From: Methylotenera mobilis 13
GTDB taxonomy: Bacteria > Pseudomonadota > Gammaproteobacteria > Burkholderiales > Methylophilaceae
NCBI RefSeq assembly: GCF_000384255.1
Contig: NZ_KB913035.1
Coordinates: 2,247,093 to 2,311,092 of the forward strand
Direction: 5' to 3'
Length of the DNA stretch: 64,000 nt
Under the pieces are notes generated by a model that saw only the letters and a list, made by a program, of their open reading frames with translations, was not told where the DNA came from and made no database searches. Below, in pieces: positions 47,399 through 57,627 of this stretch. How positions within the stretch are numbered: position 1 is the stretch's first letter; each line of letters begins with the position of its first letter. The position numbers and the translations under genes are program-made.

Positions 47399-47626
47399 AT
47401 GCAATTTTTATCACAACTAAAAGCCGGACAACGAGCTATTATCTCTGCCATAGAAGCTGATGAATCTTTGTTTCATCGCCTATCGGCGCTGGGTTTTCGC
47501 GTAGGAAAACCTTTAAGCATCATGCGCCGCGCCAGCTTCAACGGCCCACTACATGTGCGCCTTGGCACTACAGATGTCATACTGCGTGTCAAAGAAGCCG
47601 ACCGCATTCAAATCAACGCAATATAA
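47399..47626 (+). CDS. feoA: Ferrous iron transport protein A
   Basis: FeoA is a small cytoplasmic SH3-like protein needed for FeoB-mediated Fe2+ uptake. The 75-residue protein begins MQFLSQLKAGQRAIISAIEADES and has RLSALGFRVGKPLSIMRRASFNGPLHVRLGTTDVILR, the family core. I chose ATG 47399 over the in-frame ATG 47381 because the Fur box and possible -10 element lie at 47353-47371. Neither ATG has a clear ribosome-binding site. FeoB follows after ten bases. Confidence 0.88.
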   Translation: MQFLSQLKAGQRAIISAIEADESLFHRLSALGFRVGKPLSIMRRASFNGPLHVRLGTTDVILRVKEADRIQINAI

Positions 47627-47636
47627 AGTTAAAAAG

Positions 47637-49427
47637 ATGAAGCGTATTGCGCTACTCGGCATGCCGAACACTGGAAAATCCACGCTATTTAATCGCATCA
47701 GCGGTGCTTCTGCACGCGTAGGCAATTGGCCTGGCATCACCGTTGATTTAATGAGCGCAAAAATATTGCTAGGCGGCAATATTGTCGAACTGATTGATTT
47801 ACCTGGCATTTATGATCTTCACGGCTTTTCAGAGGATGAACAAGTAGTCAGGCACTTCATCACAAACAATCCAGTCAATTTATTGGTGGTATTGCTTAAT
47901 AGTACGCAAATTGATCGTCAGCTATCACTGTTATTACAAATTAAAAAACTGGGCTTTCCAATTGTGCTAGCGCTAAATATGGCGGATGAAGCCAAGCGCG
48001 CGGGCATTACGATTGATACAGAAAGTTTAAGTCAAACCCTAGGTTTGCCGGTTATCCAGATTAGTGCAAAATATGGTGATGGTTTACCAAAAGCATTAGA
48101 AGCTGCCACGTCTATTATCAATCAGCAAAGTACGACGACTAACCCACAAAGCATTAGTTTGCTACTTCAAGAAGACCATGATATTGAGCATGAAATGCAT
48201 GAGCTTATTCAGCAGCATGTTCAAATTCCAGCAACACTGACTGATGATACAACCGACAAGATAGATAAAGTGCTATTGCATAAATGGTTCGGTTTACCAC
48301 TCTTTTTTGTTGCCATGTTTTTACTGTTTCAGTTTATCTTTACAGTAGGTGCACCTATACAAGATGGCCTAGCTTGGTTGTTAGACTTGATTCGTGCTGA
48401 CTTGCTAGATCCTCTCTTTGCCAATTCACCTAAGTGGTTAAGTGGGCTGATGTTAGATGGTGTTTATAATGGTGTAGCTACCGTGGCAGCATTCGTGCCC
48501 ATCATTATTTTATTTTTCTTAGTGATGTCCATGGTAGAAGACAGTGGTTACTTATCTCGCGCGGCTTTTCTAATGGATGCAATTATGGCAAAAATGGGCT
48601 TAGATGGCCGTGGTTTTGTCATGATGCTCATGGGCTTCGGATGTAACGTGCCAGCCATCATGGGCACAAGAATCATGCGCTCTCGTAGCATGCGCTTACT
48701 CACCATGCTCGTTATCCCGCTTTCATTGTGCTCAGCCAGAATGCAAGTATTTATCTTTATGATCGCAGCGTTATTTAGCCCAAGCTATGCACCATTAGTA
48801 CTATTTTCACTATACGTGATGAGCTTCTTCACCATGTTTTTAACGGCGGTCTTATTCCAGAATCAATATAAAAATACAGAGCCTTTTATTTTAGAATTGC
48901 CGCCTTATCGCTTCCCAACCCCTCGCCAGATTGTGCTAAGAGGCTGGCATGAAGTGAAGCACTTCCTTAATAGAGCGAGCAAATTTATCGTATTTGGCGT
49001 TGTGCTAGTATGGTTGCTGACTAACTTCCCTAGCAACGTGGCTCCCGCAAGCGTAGAGACCTATGCTGGACAAATCGGCGTATTCTTTGCCCCAATACTT
49101 GACCCAATCGGCATTAATCATGAACTTGCGATTGCACTAATTTTTGGCTTTGTTGCTAAAGAAATTGTGGTGGGTGCACTTGCCGTCATATATGGTTTGC
49201 AAGGTGATGCACTGATGGCACAAATGGCAACGCAAATCGACTGGGTTCAGGCGATGAGCTTTATGCTATTCACGTTGATTTATACGCCGTGTCTATCTAC
49301 GATTGCAACGATTAAAAATGAATCCAAAAGCGCTGCCTTTATGTGGCTATCCATCGTTTGGTCTTTAGGCCTCGCGTGGATTATCAGCTTTGCTTTTTAC
49401 CAAAGCGCGCGTTTACTCGGGTTTTAA
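47637..49427 (+). CDS. feoB: Ferrous iron transport protein B
   Basis: FeoB is the inner-membrane Fe2+ transporter with a G-protein domain. The 596-residue protein has GMPNTGKST (G1), DLPG (G3) and NMAD (G4) in its first 160 residues. A helical spacer and gate-containing membrane domain follow, with MGFGCNVPAIMGTR and SARMQVFIFM. ATG 47637 follows AAAAAG and starts MKRIALLGMPN; longer frames overlap feoA. It is shorter than E. coli FeoB (773 residues), like many FeoB proteins without the extended C-terminus. No feoC is seen. Confidence 0.94.
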   Translation: MKRIALLGMPNTGKSTLFNRISGASARVGNWPGITVDLMSAKILLGGNIVELIDLPGIYDLHGFSEDEQVVRHFITNNPVNLLVVLLNSTQIDRQLSLLLQIKKLGFPIVLALNMADEAKRAGITIDTESLSQTLGLPVIQISAKYGDGLPKALEAATSIINQQSTTTNPQSISLLLQEDHDIEHEMHELIQQHVQIPATLTDDTTDKIDKVLLHKWFGLPLFFVAMFLLFQFIFTVGAPIQDGLAWLLDLIRADLLDPLFANSPKWLSGLMLDGVYNGVATVAAFVPIIILFFLVMSMVEDSGYLSRAAFLMDAIMAKMGLDGRGFVMMLMGFGCNVPAIMGTRIMRSRSMRLLTMLVIPLSLCSARMQVFIFMIAALFSPSYAPLVLFSLYVMSFFTMFLTAVLFQNQYKNTEPFILELPPYRFPTPRQIVLRGWHEVKHFLNRASKFIVFGVVLVWLLTNFPSNVAPASVETYAGQIGVFFAPILDPIGINHELAIALIFGFVAKEIVVGALAVIYGLQGDALMAQMATQIDWVQAMSFMLFTLIYTPCLSTIATIKNESKSAAFMWLSIVWSLGLAWIISFAFYQSARLLGF

Positions 49428-49438
49428 GGCCGCTACAA

Positions 49439-49473
49439 TCAGGATTAGCCATCAACATGATGGCTAATCCTGA
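49439..49473. repeat. Perfect 16-bp hairpin after feoB
   Basis: TCAGGATTAGCCATCA (49439-49454) and its exact complement TGATGGCTAATCCTGA (49458-49473) flank ACA. It lies 11 bases after the feoB stop. No T-run follows, so it may act as an mRNA-stabilising or repeat-type hairpin rather than a classical terminator. Confidence 0.75.
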
Positions 49474-49558
49474 GACTGTCTCGTCATAAAATCTAGCTCT
49501 AGTCATGACATAGCTTTACAATGTGGCATGAGTAATCAAGCCTAAGCCGCATTAAATC

Positions 49559-50809
49559 GTGACCAACCCATCTCATATTATTTACCCTGCTAAAGTTGCC
49601 ATCATCGGCGGCGGTCCTGCTGGTTTAATGGCAGCAGAAACCTTAAGCCTCGCAGGTATCCACGTAGATCTATACGATGCGATGCCTACCGTGGGGCGTA
49701 AATTTCTGATGGCTGGTAAAGGTGGTATGAATATCACTCATTCAGAAGCTTCAACTCCTTTCCTGTCACGCTATGGCACCCGCCAAGCGCATATTGCCCC
49801 ACTCCTTAACGTCATGGAGCCACAGGCACTACGTCAGTGGATACATGCGCTTGGAATTAACACGTTTGTGGGCTCCTCTGGTCGTGTTTTTCCAACGGAC
49901 ATGAAAGCCGCTCCGCTATTGCGCGCTTGGTTACATCGTTTACGTGAAGCTGGTGTTAATTTTCATATGCGCCACCGCTGGATCGGTTGGGACAATCGTA
50001 AACTAAAGTTCAGCGCTCCAAATGGAGAAGTAACGTATGAAGCCGATGCGGTTGTATTCGCTTTAGGTGGTGGTAGCTGGGCACGGTTAGGCTCAGACGG
50101 CGCTTGGGTCAAGTTATTTAATCAGCATGGGATAGCAGTATCAGCATTAAAACCTGCTAATTGTGGCTTCAATACCAATTGGAGTGAACACTTCACCTCT
50201 CGTTATGCTGGATCACCGCTTAAGACTATCGCAGTATCAACGATTGATGAGCACGGTCAGTATCACCGTAAACCAGGTGAATGTATGGTGACAGCACATG
50301 GTATTGAAGGTAGCTTAATTTATGCACTCTCTGCGAACATTCGTAACACAATAGATAATTATGGCGAAGCGACCATCTATTTAGATCTACTACCTGACAG
50401 ACCATTAGAGCAGGTACTTGCTGATGTGAGTCACCCTCGCGGCTCACGCTCGCTATCAAGCCACCTCCAAAGCAGGCTTGGTGTCAAAGGCATTAAAGCA
50501 GGCATACTAAGAGAGCTGGTATCAGCTGAGGACTATACGAACCCGGTTAAGCTAGGCAACGCAATTAAATCCCTTCCACTAAAGCTAACTTCAGCACGCC
50601 CCATTGACGAAGCGATTAGCAGTGCTGGCGGTGTTGATTTTGAATGCTTAAATGAGCAACTAATGATAAAAGCATTACCAGGTGTATTCTGTGCTGGAGA
50701 AATGTTAGATTGGGAAGCCCCCACTGGTGGCTATTTACTGACGGCGTGCTTCGCATCTGGGCGCAGCGCTGGCTTGGGCGTAATAGACTGGTTAAAAACT
50801 AACAATTAG
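49559..50809 (+). CDS. BaiN/HI0933-family flavoprotein
   Basis: This 416-residue protein is a two-domain FAD enzyme. The N-terminal dinucleotide motif is VAIIGGGPAGLMAAETL (about residues 13-30). GRKFLMAGKGGMNITHSE follows, a signature of the HI0933/BaiN family. The C-terminal FCAGEMLDWEAPTGGYLLTACFASGRSAG is the second FAD-binding stretch. The reaction is unknown. The start is GTG 49559; no nearby ATG fits. It lies 131 bases after feoB, with a hairpin between. Confidence 0.88.
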   Translation: MTNPSHIIYPAKVAIIGGGPAGLMAAETLSLAGIHVDLYDAMPTVGRKFLMAGKGGMNITHSEASTPFLSRYGTRQAHIAPLLNVMEPQALRQWIHALGINTFVGSSGRVFPTDMKAAPLLRAWLHRLREAGVNFHMRHRWIGWDNRKLKFSAPNGEVTYEADAVVFALGGGSWARLGSDGAWVKLFNQHGIAVSALKPANCGFNTNWSEHFTSRYAGSPLKTIAVSTIDEHGQYHRKPGECMVTAHGIEGSLIYALSANIRNTIDNYGEATIYLDLLPDRPLEQVLADVSHPRGSRSLSSHLQSRLGVKGIKAGILRELVSAEDYTNPVKLGNAIKSLPLKLTSARPIDEAISSAGGVDFECLNEQLMIKALPGVFCAGEMLDWEAPTGGYLLTACFASGRSAGLGVIDWLKTNN

Positions 50810-50835
50810 CCTTGTACATTATGCGCAGCTAACAG

Positions 50836-51177
50836 TTATGTTCGAAACATAAAATAAACAGCGGCCATCAAACAAAGCCCCGCCCATAAGAAATCAAGCT
50901 TCATTGGCGCTTGCATATAAAAGACTGCAAATGGAACAAATACGCTGAGAGTAATCACCTCTTGCAATATCTTAAGCTGCGCGAGCGACATGACAGTAAA
51001 ACCTATACGGTTTGCCGGCACCTGAAACAAATACTCAAGGAGGGCAACACCCCAACTAACGAGTGCAGCAATTATCCAAGGTTTATTATTCAGGTTTTTT
51101 AGATGGGCATACCATGCAAACGTCATAAATACGTTAGAAATGGTGAGGAGTAGGATTGTTTTTAAAATAACGGGCAT
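50836..51177 (-). CDS. DUF486 small membrane protein
   Basis: This 113-residue protein has four predicted membrane helices and matches DUF486 (PVILKTILLLTISNVFMTFAWYAHLK, with EYLFQVPANRIG and LAQLKILQEVITLSVF). It is related to small drug/metabolite transporters, but no substrate is known. It is convergent with the flavoprotein gene, 26 bases away. Confidence 0.9.
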   Translation of the reverse strand: MPVILKTILLLTISNVFMTFAWYAHLKNLNNKPWIIAALVSWGVALLEYLFQVPANRIGFTVMSLAQLKILQEVITLSVFVPFAVFYMQAPMKLDFLWAGLCLMAAVYFMFRT

Positions 51178-51278
51178 AAGCTAGCAGTACCTAGATTTCA
51201 GTTAGCCTAAGCAGGGCATGTTTACTCACGTTGGTGCAGCATAGTCGCATCTTAAACGTGTCCATGCCCAATCAATCA

Positions 51279-51629
<351 letters not shown>

Positions 51630-51736
51630 CTAAAAGTATTTAGTTTCTATAATTGTATTAATTTATCACTTACAATGCTCTTACTTTATATAGTAGATAA
51701 TTGCTAACTATATTAATCTTTATTAAATCTATACGC

Positions 51737-53356
51737 TTAGTTTAATCTAGTTTTCCAATATTCGCTTAGCTTAGCGGTAATCGGGTAACGCCTGTCTTTA
51801 CCAAAACCTTTGTCAGTAATACGCACCCCTACAGGCGATTGCCTGCGCTTGTACTCATTTCTATCAATCATCGCTATCACCCGATTAACATCTTCAATCG
51901 GGTAGCCTAACGCCACAATGTCTTTGCGAGACAAGTCGTCTTCAACATAGGCTTCAATAATGGCATCTAGTACATCGTATGGGGGCAAGCTATCTTGATC
52001 AACTTGGTTGGCTCTTAGTTCTGCAGACGGCGGACGTGTGATGATGCGTTCAGGAATAACGCTTGAAAGCTGATTACGATACGCACATAGCTGGTATACC
52101 AAAGTTTTAGGCACATCCTTTAGTAGCGCAAAGCCACCTGCCATGTCGCCATATAATGTACAGTAACCGACAGCCATTTCACTCTTGTTACCTGTGGTGA
52201 CGACAATACTGCCAAATTTGTTTGATATTGCCATCAACAACATGCCACGTATACGCGCTTGCAGATTTTCCTCAGTAGCATCGAATGGCATATCCCCGAA
52301 TTGTGGGGACAATGCTGTTAGATACATGTCATATAAGGGTTTAATTGCAATCTCACTATACTCAACGCCCACAATATCAGCCATTTCACGCGCATCATTC
52401 ACACTGATATCAGCGGTAAATTCCGATGGCATCATCACTGCATGTACTTTATCTGCGCCAATAGCATCTACCGCTATTGCTAACGTTAAAGCAGAGTCAA
52501 CACCGCCAGACAACCCAATCACTACGCCAGGAAAACCATTCTTATTCACATAATCAGCAAGCCCTAGCTTCAATGCATGATAGACAGTCGCCTCAAGTGG
52601 TAAATTTTTTGTCATGTTGCCATGCAATGGCTGAGCATGCTCAAAATCAACAACTTCCAACTGAGACTCAAATGCAGGCAACTCACACATCAACTCGCCT
52701 TGAGCATTTAATACAAAAGAAGCACCATCAAACACAAGCTCATCCTGCCCACCGACCATGTTGACATAGACGATAGGTAAACTATTCTCGACAGCCCGTT
52801 GCTTTAATACCTCAAGCCGAGTGTTCTGCTTTTTCATATGGAATGGTGAGCCATTCATGGCGACTAATAACTCTGCGCCTGCCATTTTTGCAAGCAAAGC
52901 AGGTTTTGACTCCCACACATCAGCGCAAATCAGCACACCAAGCTTAACACCACAGTGATTAAATACTAACGCCTCAGACCCAGAAACAAAGTAGCGCTCT
53001 TCATCAAACACACCATAGTTTGGTAATACCTGTTTATGATAAGTAGCAACAACATGGCCACCTTCTAACACTGAGGCTGCATTAAAACATTGCTCTCCTT
53101 GTTGGTGCGGATGGCCGACAATCACAGTAATGTCTGGCAGTTGCTTGGCTAGTACAAGTAATGCATCTTCACAAGCTAGCAAAAAATCTGGTCGTAATAA
53201 TAAATCTTCAGGAGAGTAACCACATAATGAAAGCTCTGGAGTCACCACTAAGGTTGCGCCCTGCTCTTTTGCTAAAGTAGCACTAGTGACGATTTTTTTC
53301 GCATTGCCAGCTATATCTCCGACAATACAGTTCATTTGCGCGATTGCAATTTTCAT
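51737..53356 (-). CDS. nadE: Glutamine-dependent NAD+ synthetase
   Basis: NadE makes NAD+ from nicotinate adenine dinucleotide. The 539-residue protein has an N-terminal nitrilase-type glutaminase (residues 1 to about 250) with Glu in VTPELSLCGY, Lys in YHKQVLPNYGVFDEERYF and Cys in GVLICADVWE. A C-terminal synthetase domain carries the P-loop GLSGGVDSAL. The whole glutamine-dependent form is present. glnB lies downstream, the usual betaproteobacterial arrangement. Confidence 0.95.
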   Translation of the reverse strand: MKIAIAQMNCIVGDIAGNAKKIVTSATLAKEQGATLVVTPELSLCGYSPEDLLLRPDFLLACEDALLVLAKQLPDITVIVGHPHQQGEQCFNAASVLEGGHVVATYHKQVLPNYGVFDEERYFVSGSEALVFNHCGVKLGVLICADVWESKPALLAKMAGAELLVAMNGSPFHMKKQNTRLEVLKQRAVENSLPIVYVNMVGGQDELVFDGASFVLNAQGELMCELPAFESQLEVVDFEHAQPLHGNMTKNLPLEATVYHALKLGLADYVNKNGFPGVVIGLSGGVDSALTLAIAVDAIGADKVHAVMMPSEFTADISVNDAREMADIVGVEYSEIAIKPLYDMYLTALSPQFGDMPFDATEENLQARIRGMLLMAISNKFGSIVVTTGNKSEMAVGYCTLYGDMAGGFALLKDVPKTLVYQLCAYRNQLSSVIPERIITRPPSAELRANQVDQDSLPPYDVLDAIIEAYVEDDLSRKDIVALGYPIEDVNRVIAMIDRNEYKRRQSPVGVRITDKGFGKDRRYPITAKLSEYWKTRLN

Positions 53357-53403
53357 TGATAAATAGCTACTTTAAATTGATAGAAACAATACAGTTGATA
53401 CGT

Positions 53404-54357
53404 TTAATAACTACCACCCGCGTCTTTAATCAACTTGATTATTTCTGTGTGCTGCCCTTTAAGGGCATACACTAAAGCGGTTAATCCGTACTGGTCTTTG
53501 GCCTTCACTTTTGCCTTATTCTCTAGCAACAACTTCACCAGCTCAGTGTCTCCGTTATCTACAGCAACATGGAGTAAAGGCGTACCTTGTGAATCAAGAT
53601 TGTTCACGTTAGCACCGGCGCTTACCAACACACGAACAACTTCTATCTGCTTCTTTTTGACAGCCCACGTAAGCGCTGTCCATTTTGATGAATCTTTTTG
53701 ATTAACCTGTGCACCGCGCTTTAATAGAAAATCTACGACTGGGGCATGCCCTTCACGCGCAGCGATCATCAGTGCAGTAACCCCAAAGCCATCTTGCTTA
53801 TGTAAATCAACTTTGTTATCGACCAACACTTTAACCGTTTCAACATCACCACTTTTAGCAGCGTGCATGAGTACCGTTTTACCATCATCGCTTTTAATGT
53901 TGACATCAGCGCCATGCTTTACAAGCAATGCAACTGTTTCTGCATAGCCAGATGAAGCAGCTAGACCAAATGCACTCCAGCCTGCACCATCTCTCGCAGA
54001 GGAGTCAGCCCCCAACTCTAATAGTTTTTTCACACTCGCTACATGATTTTTTTTGGCGGCAAACATTAAAGCGGTCCATGCATCATTATCCTTAGCATTA
54101 ATGTCTGCGCCTTTTGCGACGAGCGCAGCAACCACATCGGCATTATCTTTACGAGCAGCATACATTAATGCCGAAATACCCTCATCGTCTTTAATATTAG
54201 GATTAGCGCCACTTGCCAACATTGCATTGACCGTTGCGACATCACCTTTTGAAGCTGCCGTGAGCAGATAAGCGACATCTTCTGCACCATACGCAAGCGA
54301 AACTGACATCAGTGTTGCTAGTAGTAAGGTAAATAAACGTGTGACCAAAGTTTGCAT
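53404..54357 (-). CDS. Exported ankyrin-repeat protein
   Basis: This 317-residue protein has a signal peptide (MQTLVTRLFTLLLATLMSVSLAYG-type) and about eight to nine ankyrin repeats covering almost all the mature protein (GASPN-type starts such as LLTAASKGDVATVNAMLASGA, LMYAARKDNADVV, LLELGADSSARDGAGWS). ATG 54357 is preferred; a GTG nine bases upstream is in frame. It follows sucD by 28 bases and may be cotranscribed with sucCD. Exported ankyrin proteins can bind proteins in the periplasm, but no partner is known. Confidence 0.88.
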   Translation of the reverse strand: MQTLVTRLFTLLLATLMSVSLAYGAEDVAYLLTAASKGDVATVNAMLASGANPNIKDDEGISALMYAARKDNADVVAALVAKGADINAKDNDAWTALMFAAKKNHVASVKKLLELGADSSARDGAGWSAFGLAASSGYAETVALLVKHGADVNIKSDDGKTVLMHAAKSGDVETVKVLVDNKVDLHKQDGFGVTALMIAAREGHAPVVDFLLKRGAQVNQKDSSKWTALTWAVKKKQIEVVRVLVSAGANVNNLDSQGTPLLHVAVDNGDTELVKLLLENKAKVKAKDQYGLTALVYALKGQHTEIIKLIKDAGGSY

Positions 54358-54385
54358 AGATTTCACTCAGTTATCGCTCTCTAAA

Positions 54386-55267
54386 TCAAAGATTTTTCTG
54401 ACGCATTGCAGCGAGAACGGCTTCGCCCAAGCCTGCTGGTGAACTCGCAACGACAGCACCAGCTACTTCTAATGCTCGAATTTTATCCGCCGCTTTACCA
54501 CTACCACCAGAGATAATCGCACCAGCATGTCCCATACGTTTACCAGCCGGCGCTGTTTGGCCTGCAATGTAAGCGGCAACAGGTTTGCTCACGTTACTTT
54601 TAATGAATTCAGCTGCAGCCTCTTCGTCAGAACCACCGATTTCACCCACCATAATAATAGCTTCGGTTTCAGGGTCAGCCTCAAACATTTCTAAACACTC
54701 AATAAAGTTGAGTCCTTTAATAGGGTCGCCACCAATGCCGACACAAGTGCTTTGCCCCAGATTTAATGCAGTTGTCTGATGCACCGCCTCATAGGTGAGC
54801 GTGCCTGAACGAGACACCACACCGACCTTTCCGCGTAAGTGAATGCTACCAGGCATAATACCGATTTTGCACTCATCTGGCGTAATCACACCTGGGCAGT
54901 TTGGCCCAATTAAACGCGTGCCATTGGCTTTCAATGCTGCCTTCACATTGAGCATATCTAATACAGGGATGCCTTCAGTAATACAAATAATCAGCTCAAT
55001 CCCTGCATCGCTTGCTTCTAAAATAGAGTCTGCGGCAAATGCTGGCGGCACATAAATAACACTGGCATTTGCACCTGTTGTACGCACAGCATCGCGCATA
55101 GTATTAAACACTGGCAGATCCAAATGTAATTGACCACCCTTACCTGGAGTGACTCCGCCGACCATTTTCGTGCCATAAGCAAGTGCTTGCTCAGAGTGGA
55201 AAGTCCCTTGTTTACCAGTAAAGCCTTGGCATAATACTTTGGTGTTTTTATTGACTAAGATACTCAT
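54386..55267 (-). CDS. sucD: Succinyl-CoA synthetase alpha subunit
   Basis: This 293-residue subunit begins [24 protein letters not shown] and binds CoA. The active-site histidine is in [13 protein letters not shown] (phosphorylated in turnover; His about 247). NCPGVITP and [21 protein letters not shown] are typical. The ATG overlaps the sucC stop as ATGA. With sucC it interconverts succinyl-CoA and succinate in the TCA cycle. Confidence 0.96.
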   Translation of the reverse strand: MSILVNKNTKVLCQGFTGKQGTFHSEQALAYGTKMVGGVTPGKGGQLHLDLPVFNTMRDAVRTTGANASVIYVPPAFAADSILEASDAGIELIICITEGIPVLDMLNVKAALKANGTRLIGPNCPGVITPDECKIGIMPGSIHLRGKVGVVSRSGTLTYEAVHQTTALNLGQSTCVGIGGDPIKGLNFIECLEMFEADPETEAIIMVGEIGGSDEEAAAEFIKSNVSKPVAAYIAGQTAPAGKRMGHAGAIISGGSGKAADKIRALEVAGAVVASSPAGLGEAVLAAMRQKNL

Positions 55268-56427
55268 GCCACCACCGCCTTTACTGCTTGCTGTGCTGCA
55301 TCTGTTAGCCCCTCGGCAGAAATAATATTAAGCCCGCTTGTTTGCAACATTTTTTTACCTAAATCCACATTAGTACCTTCTAAACGCACAATCACAGGAA
55401 TTTGCATACCCACTTCACGCACCGCAGTAATAATGCCTTCTGCGATAATATCGCAACGCATAATACCGCCAAAAATATTCACTAAAATTGCTTTCACATT
55501 GCTATCAGCTAAAATAATTTTGAACGCCTTAGCGACAGTTTCCGCTGTTGCACCACCGCCTACATCCAAAAAGTTAGCAGGCATGCCGCCATGTAACTTG
55601 ATCAAGTCCATAGTCGCCATCGCAAGACCAGCACCGTTGACCATACAGCCAATATTACCGTTAAGCGCGATATAGTTTAAACCTGCATGATGCGCAACGG
55701 CTTCTTTGCTATCTTCCTGACTCCAGTCACGTTGCTCAGCGAGTGCTTTTTGACGATACAAGGCATTGTCATCGACGCTCATTTTGCAATCTAGCGCAAA
55801 AAGCTTGCCGTCAGTGGTCACCACCAACGGGTTAATTTCCAGCAAAGCCAGATCATTGTCTTTAAACAAACGGTATAAGCCTTTTAACAATTTAGTAAAA
55901 GCGCCTATCTGATCACCACTTAAATCAAGCTTGAAAGCTAAATTTCGTGCTTGAAAATCAACCAAACCATTCAGTGGATCACAAACTTCTTGCAGAATTT
56001 TATCTGGGCTAGTCTGTGCAATCTCTTCAATATCCATGCCGCCAGCGACCGACGCCACCACTACGACACGCTCTAATGTTCTATCCACGAGCATCGATAA
56101 ATAAAGTTCACGAGCAATAGGTAACGTTTCTTCAATCAACACTTGATTAACTGGCTGACCATCAGGCGCATTTTGATAAGTGACTAGCGTTTTACCTAAT
56201 AACTCATTTGCTACATTTTGAGCCTCGGTAGCAGATTTCACCACTTTAACACCACCCGCTTTACCGCGACCGCCAGCGTGCACTTGCGCTTTAACTACCC
56301 AACCGTCACTAGCGATTTCGGTTGTGACGCCTACCGCTTCTTTCGCAACTGCGACGACTTGCCCACGAGGCACTGGAATACCATATTTTTGAAGCAACGT
56401 TTTGGCTTGATACTCATGCAAATTCAT
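55264..56427 (-). CDS. sucC: Succinyl-CoA synthetase beta subunit
   Basis: This 387-residue subunit binds the nucleotide through its ATP-grasp domain ([22 protein letters not shown], then [16 protein letters not shown]). The C-terminal flavodoxin-like domain carries [15 protein letters not shown] and [13 protein letters not shown]. Length matches E. coli SucC. The gene starts 54 bases from a 153-bp structured element and is divergent from serB. Confidence 0.96.
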   Translation of the reverse strand: MNLHEYQAKTLLQKYGIPVPRGQVVAVAKEAVGVTTEIASDGWVVKAQVHAGGRGKAGGVKVVKSATEAQNVANELLGKTLVTYQNAPDGQPVNQVLIEETLPIARELYLSMLVDRTLERVVVVASVAGGMDIEEIAQTSPDKILQEVCDPLNGLVDFQARNLAFKLDLSGDQIGAFTKLLKGLYRLFKDNDLALLEINPLVVTTDGKLFALDCKMSVDDNALYRQKALAEQRDWSQEDSKEAVAHHAGLNYIALNGNIGCMVNGAGLAMATMDLIKLHGGMPANFLDVGGGATAETVAKAFKIILADSNVKAILVNIFGGIMRCDIIAEGIITAVREVGMQIPVIVRLEGTNVDLGKKMLQTSGLNIISAEGLTDAAQQAVKAVVA

Positions 56428-56481
56428 AAAAATAGCTCTATTTAAAGGTTATGCACATTTTCTCGCAATTCAGAGAAATGC

Positions 56482-56634
56482 GCTAGAGAAACAAGGAATA
56501 AGTGAGCGAGCGGGATGAAGTGCTAGGCGCACGGAACACAGAAACCGAGATAGTATGTAGTATACAGCGAGGTTGCGAGTACCGCGCAACGAAGCAATTC
56601 GCCTGCGTAGCCATTTACTCCGTGTTTCTTTAGC
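56482..56634. repeat. Structured 153-bp element with terminal inverted repeats
   Basis: Imperfect inverted repeats bound this stretch. The left arm 56482-56507 begins GCTAGAGAAACAAGGA. The reverse complement of 56610-56634 begins GCTAAAGAAACACGGA. About 20 of 24 positions agree. Inside, GTTGCG pairs with CGCAAC, and GC content looks higher than in nearby gaps. It encodes no recognisable protein. It lies between divergent sucC and serB. It looks like a miniature transposable or dispersed repeat, but only one copy is in the window. Confidence 0.55.
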
Positions 56635-56679
56635 AAAGTAATGTAAATTGATGCCATTAATGAAGTGGATAGTCGAGTG

Positions 56680-56685
56680 TATAAT
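56680..56685 (+). promoter_or_regulatory. -10 element of serB
   Basis: TATAAT lies 27 bases before the serB ATG at 56713. A weak TTAATG stands 17 bases upstream as -35. Because the -10 follows the in-frame GTG at 56665, it supports the later start. Confidence 0.6.
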
Positions 56686-56712
56686 AAAACTTTACGTTTT
56701 GATTGTTTACTT

Positions 56713-57552
56713 ATGCGTTTAGTTGTTCAAGGCTCAGCCATTACTTTTGCACATTTAGCTCATATTCACCAACTCTGTGCCTCTAGTGTCCAGTTTGTTC
56801 AAATTGCACAACATGGCTACTATTTAGCCAATCAGTCTGAAACAAACCCATCCGTTCAGCAGTTTTGTGCTGATCAAAAAATTGACTGCGCTTACGTAGA
56901 AAACAATCAATTTATTCAAAACTTTGGCCTATGTGTAATGGATATGGATTCAACACTCATCAGTATTGAGTGCATCGATGAAATTGCAGATATGGTCGGC
57001 TTAAAACCCCAAGTGGCTGCCATTACAGAGCGCGCCATGCAAGGTGAGTTGGATTTTGCGCAAAGCCTACGCGAGCGTGTGGCATTGCTGAAAGGCCTGC
57101 AAGAATCGGACTTGATGCGTGTGCTTAACGAACGCCTTAAACTGAATCCAGGTGCGCAACAATGGATAGATACCTGCAAAGCGAACAATATCACTACCTT
57201 GCTGGTTTCTGGTGGCTTTAACTTTTTTGCTGACCGTGTGAAAGCCATGTTAGGGCTAGATTACGCAGTAGCGAATACATTAGAAATTATTGACGGCAAA
57301 CTAACAGGTAAAATTTTAGGCAATATTGTTGACGCGCAAACAAAAGCAGATGAGTTAGTTAAACTGTGCGAGCGCTTAGGCTTGAACGCATCACAAACCA
57401 TTGCAATTGGTGATGGCGCAAATGACCTAAAGATGATGTCAGTTGCTGCGGTGGGCGTTGCTTACCATGCAAAACCAGTGGTGCAAGCACAAGCAACTTA
57501 TGCGCTCAATTTTGTTGGGTTGGATGGCGTTATCAACTTATTTGCAAGCTAA
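56713..57552 (+). CDS. serB: Phosphoserine phosphatase
   Basis: SerB makes serine from phosphoserine. The 279-residue protein has an N-terminal ACT-like regulatory region (about residues 1-70). The HAD core follows: VMDMDSTLISIECIDE with the nucleophile aspartate, TTLLVSGGFNFFADRVK, and GDGANDLKMM. I chose ATG 56713 because the promoter TATAAT lies at 56680-56685 and the family begins near MRLVVQG. Confidence 0.94.
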   Translation: MRLVVQGSAITFAHLAHIHQLCASSVQFVQIAQHGYYLANQSETNPSVQQFCADQKIDCAYVENNQFIQNFGLCVMDMDSTLISIECIDEIADMVGLKPQVAAITERAMQGELDFAQSLRERVALLKGLQESDLMRVLNERLKLNPGAQQWIDTCKANNITTLLVSGGFNFFADRVKAMLGLDYAVANTLEIIDGKLTGKILGNIVDAQTKADELVKLCERLGLNASQTIAIGDGANDLKMMSVAAVGVAYHAKPVVQAQATYALNFVGLDGVINLFAS

Positions 57553-57568
57553 CTCCAATTCTAAATCA

Positions 57569-57606
57569 TTCGTGTCGTTGTTGCCTTTGGCTCGCCTAGA
57601 CACGAA
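57569..57606. repeat. Hairpin between convergent serB and DUF455 genes
   Basis: TTCGTGTC (57569-57576) and GACACGAA (57599-57606) are exact complements with a 22-base loop. There is no T-run, so it is at most a weak terminator. Confidence 0.4.
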
Positions 57607-57627
57607 GATTTATAAAGGGATAAGGCA

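Noticed and set aside
52185-52553. Open frame of 122 codons on the plus strand
   Set aside because: It is antisense to nadE, whose domains are clear.
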